This document shows positions 57,424 through 64,000 of a stretch of DNA of 64,000 nucleotides, one piece after another (positions within the stretch are counted from its first letter, which is position 1; each line of letters begins with the position of its first letter). The position numbers were made by a program, and so were the translations under genes. The notes beneath the pieces are model-generated. The model did not search any database and was not told where the DNA came from. It saw nothing but the letters and a program-made list of their open reading frames with translations. This DNA comes from Gammaproteobacteria bacterium BRH_c0 (GTDB lineage: Bacteria > Pseudomonadota > Gammaproteobacteria > Pseudomonadales > Porticoccaceae), in assembly GCA_000961645.1 (NCBI GenBank), contig LADM01000133.1, forward strand, positions 1 through 64,000, read 5' to 3'.

Positions 57424-59976
57424 TTACACCGACCCATCAAGTACTGTGCGGATTTTCTTTGCCAGTTCTGCACGCCGATAAGGCTTGCTCAGCAAGCTTA
57501 CGCCCTTTTCCAGACGACCATTATGCACGATTGTCTGTTCAGTATAACCGGAGGTGAACAGGACTTTCAGGCCTGGACGCAGGTCGCAGGCAATCTGCGC
57601 CAATTCCCGGCCATTCATGCCTGAAGGCATGATGATATCGGTAAACAACAGGTCGATATCCCCAGCCTGGCGAATAATGTCCACTGCCTGATGACCATTT
57701 GTTGCAACCAGGACATTGTAGCCCAGGCTGTGGAGCAGGTTGGCCACATGTGAACGCACCAGGTCGTTATCTTCCACCATCAGGATCGTTTCACTGCCGG
57801 TTGTGGACTCGGTCTGCTGCCGCTCTGGTGCTACCCGGCTGTGTTCAGAATCTGCCACCGGAAGGTAGATGTGTACCCTGGTGCCAACACCTTCCTCGGA
57901 ATGGATCCCAATGTGACCATTGGACTGTTTGATGAACCCGTACACCATGCTCAGGCCAAGGCCTGTGCCCTTGCCCTTTTCCTTGGTGGTGAAAAAAGGA
58001 TCAAACACTCTGGGAAGAACATCCTGCGCTATACCCTTGCCGGTATCCGCGAGGGTCAGCAGCACATAGCGGCCTGGTGTAACCTCCTCCCTGTCGATTG
58101 CGTATCCCTCATCAAGCTCTATGTTCGCGGTTTCAACAGTCAGGCGTCCCCCCTCAGGCATGGCATCGCGGGCATTAAGGACGAGGTGTAGCAGGGCGCT
58201 TTCCAGCTGGGCAGCGTCTGCCAGAGCACTCCACAGGTCTTTACCCTGTACCAGTTGCAGATCGATATTTGGCGTGAGTGAGTGTCGCAGGAGTCCTTTC
58301 ACATTATCGATCAGATGGTTGATATCGACCGCTACGGGATCGAGCGCCTGGCGACGGGCAAAGGCGAGCAAATAACTTGTCAGGTCGGCGCCGCGCTGGG
58401 CGGCAGTGCTGGACATCTGCGCCAGCGTCTTGAGGTGGGGATTGTCCTCCAGTTCCTCCTCCAGCAGCTGGCTGTTGCCAATAATCACGGTCAGTAAATT
58501 ATTGAAATCGTGAGCCACGCCACCGGTGAGCTGGCCCAGTGCTTCCAGTCGCTGGGATTGCTGCAGGCGCTCCTGTACCAGCAGCTCCTGACTGATATCG
58601 GTCATGCCGCCGAGAATGCGCAGGGCAAGGCCACTATCGTCGCGCACGATATAGCCGCGGGCGCGAACGTTGATGACAGTGCTGTCCGGGCGCACAAAGC
58701 GGTATTGTGCTTCCCAGTGGTTAGCAGAATGCTTGATACTGTCCTGAAAAGAATCCAGCACCCTGTCCCTGTCATCAGGGTGGATGCCGCTGGTCCACAG
58801 CGACTGGGTTTCGCTGCTGCTATTGGTGGGTGTTAGCCCCAGCAGAGCCTGGATACCTTCATTCCACCAGGTGTCGCCACTGACGAGATTGATATCCCAC
58901 AGGGCATCGTGGGAGGCATTGGCGATGTAGTGCAAGCGCTCGGCGTTGAAATGTGCCCGCTCCTGTTGCTTCATGCGCTCACTGATGTCGGAGAAAGTAA
59001 TGACCGCGCCGGTTGTGGCGTTGGCGCTGTGCAGGCGCTGAATACTCCAGGATACCGGGAAGCTGGTGCCATCGTGGCGCTGGAACCAGTCCTCGCTGAC
59101 CCGCAAGGATTCACCCGGCGGTTTGGCGGATAACCCGGTTATGTGGCACAACGGGCACTGCTGCTGTGCACAGCCCGGGTGCAGAAGGTTGTGCATCTCC
59201 ACCCCAATCAGCGCTTCAGTGCTGGCTCCCAGCATTGATGCGCCAGAGCGATTGATGAAATTGCAGCGGCCACGGGCGTCGATCCCGAAGATGCCCTCGG
59301 AAGTTGCTTCGAGGATCAGCGCCTTTTCACTGTGCATGTCTGCCAGTTGCGCTTCATACCATTTTTGCTGGCTGATATCGCTGATAAATCCATCCAGGAT
59401 CAAGGTTCCATCGTGGTCCTTGTGGCTGGAAAAACCCTGCTCCAGAACCCACTTGATAGCGCCGCTGCGGGTTTTGATCCGGTAGGCAAGGCGGTATATC
59501 TGTTGCGTGGCAAGAGCAGCCTGGACCTTGTCCCACACCTGTTGGCGATCATCGGGGTGTATCAGTTCGGCGAATGATTGTTGCTGGCTGCCGGTCAGCA
59601 TATCTGCGCTGTAACCGCTGAGCTCCTCGGCACCGGCGCTGACAAACAGCATGGTCCAGTTGCGGTCGTTGCGGCAGCGGTAGGCCATTCCAGGCAAATT
59701 GTTGATCAGCATCTCAAGTGAATGGGCCGTGGCTGCCTGGTCGGCAGTCAGGCTCTGCTCGGCGGCCAGTTGTTGCAGGAGGTTATGACCAGGATGATCT
59801 TCGGACGCAACATCCCCGAACAGCACAAGCCCCGGCCTGTGCTGGTGCGCAAGTGCAAGGGCGGATTCTTCCGAAGTGGCTGATATCACCTCATAGCCCG
59901 CCGCTGTCAGCGTGCGCAGGGCGGGGGAGTCTGATGCAGTACCGTTGATTAACAGAATCGGTGGGGAATTGGGCAT
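57424..59976 (-). CDS. Hybrid histidine kinase with degenerate N-terminal receiver
   Basis: 850-residue soluble kinase. Residues 1-70 resemble a receiver, but the acceptor region reads GLVLFGDVASED and the fold is short. Three PAS domains follow (about 85-205, 215-330, 345-465). The second contains a cysteine cluster, HPGCAQQQCPLCH. HisKA has His489 in GGVAHDFNNLLTVI. HATPase shows NARDAMPEGG and KGKGTGLGLSMVYG. The C-terminal receiver has Asp780 in LLFTDIIMPSGMNG. It precedes the receiver-EAL gene on the same strand, so it is the best candidate partner kinase. Confidence 0.92.
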   Translation of the reverse strand: MPNSPPILLINGTASDSPALRTLTAAGYEVISATSEESALALAHQHRPGLVLFGDVASEDHPGHNLLQQLAAEQSLTADQAATAHSLEMLINNLPGMAYRCRNDRNWTMLFVSAGAEELSGYSADMLTGSQQQSFAELIHPDDRQQVWDKVQAALATQQIYRLAYRIKTRSGAIKWVLEQGFSSHKDHDGTLILDGFISDISQQKWYEAQLADMHSEKALILEATSEGIFGIDARGRCNFINRSGASMLGASTEALIGVEMHNLLHPGCAQQQCPLCHITGLSAKPPGESLRVSEDWFQRHDGTSFPVSWSIQRLHSANATTGAVITFSDISERMKQQERAHFNAERLHYIANASHDALWDINLVSGDTWWNEGIQALLGLTPTNSSSETQSLWTSGIHPDDRDRVLDSFQDSIKHSANHWEAQYRFVRPDSTVINVRARGYIVRDDSGLALRILGGMTDISQELLVQERLQQSQRLEALGQLTGGVAHDFNNLLTVIIGNSQLLEEELEDNPHLKTLAQMSSTAAQRGADLTSYLLAFARRQALDPVAVDINHLIDNVKGLLRHSLTPNIDLQLVQGKDLWSALADAAQLESALLHLVLNARDAMPEGGRLTVETANIELDEGYAIDREEVTPGRYVLLTLADTGKGIAQDVLPRVFDPFFTTKEKGKGTGLGLSMVYGFIKQSNGHIGIHSEEGVGTRVHIYLPVADSEHSRVAPERQQTESTTGSETILMVEDNDLVRSHVANLLHSLGYNVLVATNGHQAVDIIRQAGDIDLLFTDIIMPSGMNGRELAQIACDLRPGLKVLFTSGYTEQTIVHNGRLEKGVSLLSKPYRRAELAKKIRTVLDGSV

Positions 59977-60192
59977 TTCTCTTGACTCTCGATGTGCTTG
60001 CCCGGTATTGGGGTGACGGCAAAGGTCTGCAAACGATATCAGTATGCCTGCCTGTGATTGTGACTGTAAATCGGCGGTTTTACCTTGCGTCGCACTTTAG
60101 GGTCTTTTAATCGGAGAGCACAAAAGTGCTGAGCTTGCTGAAGGCTATTCGCTGTCAACCCTGTGGCAAAAGCAACTGCAGCTGCGTGGATG

Positions 60193-60221
60193 AAAAAAGG
60201 GCCGTCACAATGACGGCCCTT
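60193..60221 (-). terminator. Rho-independent terminator of the TonB-dependent receptor gene
   Basis: On the minus strand an 11-bp stem AAGGGCCGTCA/TGACGGCCCTT around a 3-base loop is followed by a run of T residues (complement of 60193-60196). It lies about 35 bases after the receptor stop. Confidence 0.93.
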
Positions 60222-60256
60222 GCTGGGTGGATAGAACAATAGCCATTTAGCTGCGG

Positions 60257-62773
60257 CTATTTCTGCTCATCTGCACCAAACCGGTAGCGCAACTGCAAGC
60301 CGTAGGTGCGCGGCTCATTCCAGGTGTTGGTCTGGAAGCCGAGGGCGTCGATTAACGAGTTCGAGCCAACAATCCACTCGTCGTCCATGGCATTGCGTAC
60401 ATAGAGACTGGCATCGAATGAGCTGCCCATTGCATTGGTCCAGTCTATCCTCAGGTTGACGTTGTCATAACTCTCTTGGTAGCCCGTTCTGCGAGGAAAT
60501 GAGACCAGCGACTCATCGTCAAGCCAGACACCGCTTTGGCGGTAGTACTCTCCATAGAGAGATAAACTGCCATACGCCTGATCCATGGGGACTATATAAC
60601 GAACTCCAATTGTGGCCTGGTGTTCCGGTGTGCCAATGAAGGGTGACTTTGTATTTGGAAGCATCACGCCATCAATGGTTTCAGTAAATCCTGGCCACTT
60701 GGTATAGCGTGCATCCGTCCAAGTGTAGTTGATAAACATCTGCACTTGTTCATTAAAGACGAACTGGTGCTCCATCTCCACGCCAGTAATCTCTGCAGCG
60801 GCTGTATTGTTGATCTGGGTAATCACCCCGCCACTGGGGGTGGGAACAACTTCACTGCGTTGTACATCCTCATACCAGCTGTTGTAAAACGCCACATTGC
60901 TACGGCCAGAGACACTGCCCAATTGCCAGTCTGCCTTGATACCGACTTCAATATCATCCAGGGTCTCAGGGTCATAGGTGTCTCTTGATCCAGGAATGCC
61001 TGCCGCTGCCGAGGTGCCATTGATACCACCCGGTTTGAAACCACGGCGATGGGCAAGATAGACCAGTACATCGGGATTGATCTGGTAATCCAGAGTGGCC
61101 GTCCAGCTGGGGGCTGATTCGCTGAATTTCAGGGGGTTGATCAATGGTCCAACGGTAAACCCGTTCGGTCCTGGTATCAGCTGGTAGGTTTCCTGGGTAT
61201 TTTTGCTCTCTGTGCGGCGATAGCCAGCGGTAAATTTCAGTCCATCAAGTAGCATATCCGACAGGTCAACGGTGAACTGACCGAAGATACCGGTTTGTTC
61301 GTTGACGCTGGCCGACGTACTGGGGAACAGGAAGGTGGTATTGCCGATAGGAACCTGAAAAGCATTGTTAAAGGTCAGGAAAACTGGCGGAGGGTTGTAG
61401 GCACTTTCCACTTCCTCATTGAAGTAACCCAGTATCCAGCTATGTTTGCCGTTTATATCGCCAAGGATCTGGTATTCCTGAGTAAAATCATCGCCGAAAC
61501 TTGTTTTTTGGTTGCCAAAAGGGGCAATTTGCTGGGGGAAACCTACCAGATCATAACCGTTAATCACAACACCGTGGGAGTACTGGGTTGCGCCAAATTC
61601 CCGTATTGAGGTTGAACGGGTAATCCGGTTGACACCCAAAATAGTTTTCAGACTGACATCGCCCAGAAAACTCATTTTGCCAATATCGATGGTGGTTGTA
61701 TTGATAATCTGTTGGCTGCGTCCCTTAACAGCGCCATCAATGGCAGTAAGATTTTTGCGGATTGAGCCGCCACCTTCTACGCGGGCCAATTCTGTATCCA
61801 GATCATTTTTTAGTTGATCTATAAGTCCAAGACGCTGTGTGCTACAGCTCTGGTACCCGGCGAGATTCCCCGGGTTGATAGCCCAGCAAAGACCACCGTT
61901 TTCTAGGCCTGGGAATGGTAATGGAGGAGCGGCAATCCCAAACCAGCCAGCGCCCTGCAAGGGTGTAGTATTGAATAGGGCGAAATTATCGTTGACTGAC
62001 GCCAGCACCGCACCGGTGGGACCTTCATCCACATTGTTATGTTGCAGTAACGTGTAGTTTTCCAGCCATTCAACCGGTTTGAAGTTGATGCCCAGCCGGT
62101 AGGTTTCGCGGTGGCGATCATCCTGGTCCTGGCCAGTGCTCTGGCTCTCGGTAAAGCCGTCACGTCTCTGTATATTGATGGCACCTCTGACAGACAGCTT
62201 GTCTTCCCAAAGGGGTAAATTCAGGGCTGCGGAGACCTCTTGGGTGCCCAGATTGCCCACCTTGGTGTCCACATAGCCACCGAATTCGTCGGTGGGTTTC
62301 TGGGGTGCAAACAGCACGGCGCCACCTGTACTGCTGCGGCCAAACAGGGTTCCTTGTGGTCCTTTCAGTACCTGTACCGATTCAAGATCAAACAATTGCA
62401 GATTGCTGCCAGCTAAGCCTACGCCCTTGAGGGGTACCTCCCCGTAGTAGACCACAACACCGGATGCGCTGCCGAAGGTGGCACCCTGCCCACGAATAAA
62501 GTAGTCCACAGCGGTGCGGGTGGCGCTGCCCTGGCGTACAGTCATGCCGGGTACATGAAGTGTCAGGTCGTAGGGGTTTTCAATGGATTTTTCCCGCAGG
62601 GAATCAGTATCAATGGCCGTGACCGAGATCGGTACACTTTGCAGGCTTTCTTCGCGTTTCCGCGCTGTGACGATAATTTCTTCAATTTGGGACATCGCCG
62701 GAGCTGAGAAAAACGCGGTGCTGGTGGTTAATGTGATGGGCAGGATCAGTGTTGATAATAGCTGACGTTTCAT
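60257..62773 (-). CDS. TonB-dependent receptor
   Basis: 838-residue outer-membrane receptor. The signal peptide (MKRQLLSTLILPITLTTSTA, cleavage near PAMSQ) precedes IEEIIVTARKREESLQSVPISVTAID, the TonB-box and plug start. The plug continues with the RGQGATFGSASGVVVYYGEVPLKG and LFGRSSTGGAVLFAPQKPT segments. The beta-barrel ends in TYGLQLRYRF plus a short GADEQK tail. The VTARKREE form is typical of large receptor families in marine and sphingomonad bacteria that import plant- or sterol-like compounds; the substrate is unknown. ATG at 62773 is preferred, with AGAAGGG upstream, over a TTG at 62806. The tannase-family gene upstream on the same strand suggests uptake of aromatic esters. Confidence 0.93.
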   Translation of the reverse strand: MKRQLLSTLILPITLTTSTAFFSAPAMSQIEEIIVTARKREESLQSVPISVTAIDTDSLREKSIENPYDLTLHVPGMTVRQGSATRTAVDYFIRGQGATFGSASGVVVYYGEVPLKGVGLAGSNLQLFDLESVQVLKGPQGTLFGRSSTGGAVLFAPQKPTDEFGGYVDTKVGNLGTQEVSAALNLPLWEDKLSVRGAINIQRRDGFTESQSTGQDQDDRHRETYRLGINFKPVEWLENYTLLQHNNVDEGPTGAVLASVNDNFALFNTTPLQGAGWFGIAAPPLPFPGLENGGLCWAINPGNLAGYQSCSTQRLGLIDQLKNDLDTELARVEGGGSIRKNLTAIDGAVKGRSQQIINTTTIDIGKMSFLGDVSLKTILGVNRITRSTSIREFGATQYSHGVVINGYDLVGFPQQIAPFGNQKTSFGDDFTQEYQILGDINGKHSWILGYFNEEVESAYNPPPVFLTFNNAFQVPIGNTTFLFPSTSASVNEQTGIFGQFTVDLSDMLLDGLKFTAGYRRTESKNTQETYQLIPGPNGFTVGPLINPLKFSESAPSWTATLDYQINPDVLVYLAHRRGFKPGGINGTSAAAGIPGSRDTYDPETLDDIEVGIKADWQLGSVSGRSNVAFYNSWYEDVQRSEVVPTPSGGVITQINNTAAAEITGVEMEHQFVFNEQVQMFINYTWTDARYTKWPGFTETIDGVMLPNTKSPFIGTPEHQATIGVRYIVPMDQAYGSLSLYGEYYRQSGVWLDDESLVSFPRRTGYQESYDNVNLRIDWTNAMGSSFDASLYVRNAMDDEWIVGSNSLIDALGFQTNTWNEPRTYGLQLRYRFGADEQK

Positions 62774-62954
62774 CTTGGTTACCCTTCTTGTTATCGACGA
62801 TGTCAACGTCCATATTTAATCGTCTGTTGTGTTTGGTTAGTTTTTATCGTCTATCCAACAGAGATTGTTCAGGGTTTTTTCTATGGCTCTCCTTTGTGAG
62901 TGATAGTTTCGATAGTTGATGAATAGTGACTGCCTTGCACAGCTATCAGCAGTC

Positions 62955-62993
62955 TTTTTTGTGCAGAACCCATGTGGGTAACTGCACAAAAAA
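62955..62993. repeat. 12-bp inverted repeat between receptor and esterase genes
   Basis: TTTTTTGTGCAG (62955-62966) and CTGCACAAAAAA (62982-62993) are perfectly complementary. The 15-base loop contains ACCCATGTGGGT. The T-run is on the 5' side on either strand, so it is not a normal terminator. It could be a regulator site or an mRNA processing hairpin between the two minus-strand genes. Confidence 0.75.
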
Positions 62994-63011
62994 GTTTGCC
63001 AGACTTCGCGC

Positions 63012-64000
63012 TCAAGACGACTGGCAGGACCAGTTTTCCGCGTCCGCCTCACCGCCTTTTTTGCCATTGAAGACAGATTTTTGCGGGTAGGGGCAGAGCA
63101 GGAAGTCGCGCGGGCTGCCTGCTGACGGGGGCACCACAACCCCGGAGACTGTGCCGGTATCAGGGTCAGAGAAAGACAATTCCGCCCTGTCGCCGCGATG
63201 GGTAACGATCTCCGCCGGTGGTTTGCCGTTTTCCACCCAGTCGATCAGGGCGTTGAGCATTTTGTCTGGAGCATCCTGAGGGCCGGTACCAGCGCCGCAA
63301 TGGGCCATGCCGGGGATGCGGTAGAAGCGTGTGAAGGCTGCCATTTTATCCATGCCGCCGAGGGTTGCACCGGCATCGTTGTAGTACTTGACCAACTCCT
63401 TGTCGATACAACAGGGATCGCTGACACCATTCCAGAAGATAATTTTGCCACCGGCTTTGCTGACGCCACTGATATCGGTGGACATGGAATAACCGTAGCC
63501 GAGTTCTTCTGCCGCTGCCCACCAGGCGTCGAGCTGTTCCTGGTTGTTGAAATCGAAATCAGTAAGTCCCTTGAAGTCCTTGCCAAAATAGGCCTGGGCC
63601 AGGGTGTTGCCGATCATGTAACCGGCGGAGGCCTGGTGGAAGTTTTCCCGGGTAATGGTTTCCGGCCAGGGTGGGGCGCCTTGGCCGAGGAACAGGCTCC
63701 AGGAACTCATGTTGGAAATCGGGAAGCCGGATTTGATCCGGCCTTGAGGCCCATGGGGGCCACGTAGCAGGGCGTCAATCGTGCGGATCTCCGGGGCTGT
63801 CAGGCAGTCCGGGCCATCAGCGCTCTGGCATTGCAGTTGCTTGAAGTCGTAGCTGCAGACTTCGTGTTCCCAGATGATGCCATCGGTTGCGCCGTCGAGG
63901 GCATCACAGGCCTGGGTGACATGGTTTTCTGCCATGGCCAGCTTGGCGGGCGAGACCCAGGCGCCGGGTTCGCGGTGCATTTGCTGGGCGGCGTAGATGA
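63012..64000 (-). CDS. Tannase/feruloyl esterase family protein, 5' end outside window
   Basis: At least 329 residues of a tannase-family alpha/beta hydrolase, which cleaves ester bonds of gallate, ferulate or related aromatic acids, usually exported. Family features: ACDALDGATDGIIWEHEVCSYDF with the calcium-loop-like DALDG, CLTAPEIRTIDALLRGP, the acid-bearing GKIIFWNGVSDPCCID, and the histidine in YRIPGMAHCGAGTGPQDAPDKMLNALIDWVENGKPP. The CC pair and the cysteine near the His fit the disulfide that links catalytic residues in this family. The frame stays open to base 64000, so the nucleophile serine and signal peptide are beyond the window. It lies upstream of the TonB-dependent receptor on the same strand, 238 bases apart. 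Confidence 0.88.
   Translation of the reverse strand, partial: IYAAQQMHREPGAWVSPAKLAMAENHVTQACDALDGATDGIIWEHEVCSYDFKQLQCQSADGPDCLTAPEIRTIDALLRGPHGPQGRIKSGFPISNMSSWSLFLGQGAPPWPETITRENFHQASAGYMIGNTLAQAYFGKDFKGLTDFDFNNQEQLDAWWAAAEELGYGYSMSTDISGVSKAGGKIIFWNGVSDPCCIDKELVKYYNDAGATLGGMDKMAAFTRFYRIPGMAHCGAGTGPQDAPDKMLNALIDWVENGKPPAEIVTHRGDRAELSFSDPDTGTVSGVVVPPSAGSPRDFLLCPYPQKSVFNGKKGGEADAENWSCQSS

Noticed and set aside
62955-62993. A Rho-independent terminator for the esterase gene
   Set aside because: On both strands the T-run comes before the stem and an A-run after it, the reverse of a terminator.

Overview
The window is one ungapped chromosomal segment of a Gram-negative bacterium. It looks like a marine-type gammaproteobacterium, probably of the Cellvibrionales/Pseudomonadales neighbourhood. 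This is an inference from gene content: gltA | sdhCDAB-sucAB-lpd-sucCD in the Pseudomonas-type order, the large 180-kDa-class NAD glutamate dehydrogenase, mlaA next to a receiver/PP2C phosphatase plus STAS pair, an OprP/OprO-type porin, RND efflux, and a TonB-dependent receptor beside a tannase-type esterase. No phage, integrase, transposase or CRISPR array is visible.

Layout. 1-7.6 kb: end of a uroporphyrinogen-III methyltransferase gene, glutathione reductase, a MoxR ATPase/VWA (CoxE-like) pair, and the helicase HrpA. 7.7-9.8 kb: an hvfABC/bufferin-type locus with a secreted Cys-rich precursor carrying seven EGKCG repeats, a DUF692/MNIO enzyme and a DUF2063 partner; this is the most interesting system here. 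9.8-11.2 kb: a phosphate-type porin behind an unusually long array of PhoB-like half-sites. 11.4-15 kb: mlaA, an HsbR/HsbA-like partner-switching pair, dusA. 15.2-22 kb: gltX, tRNA-Ala(GGC), NAD-glutamate dehydrogenase. 22.1-34.8 kb: the complete citrate synthase-to-succinyl-CoA synthetase block of the TCA cycle (gltA divergent from sdhCDAB-sucAB-lpdA-sucCD). 35-42.6 kb: htpG, gpsA-DUF4389-sixA, an alpha/beta hydrolase, folE, prmB, aroC. 42.7-47.9 kb: a TetR repressor divergent from an RND efflux operon, with three evenly spaced palindromic operators overlying both promoters. 48-60 kb: a luciferase-like flavin oxidoreductase, then four signalling genes (three related hybrid histidine kinases and a receiver-EAL c-di-GMP phosphodiesterase). 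60.2-64 kb: a TonB-dependent receptor and a truncated tannase/feruloyl-esterase-family gene.

How the parts work together. Glutamate dehydrogenase feeds 2-oxoglutarate to the adjacent TCA genes; SucAB/Lpd, SucCD and SdhCDAB then carry it to fumarate and the quinone pool. HvfB and HvfC are expected to convert HvfA cysteines into copper-binding heterocycles before secretion. The intergenic DNA holds two families of hairpin elements built of 7-bp words, at three sites, and one 23-bp repeat cluster. These are the main structures not explained by genes.
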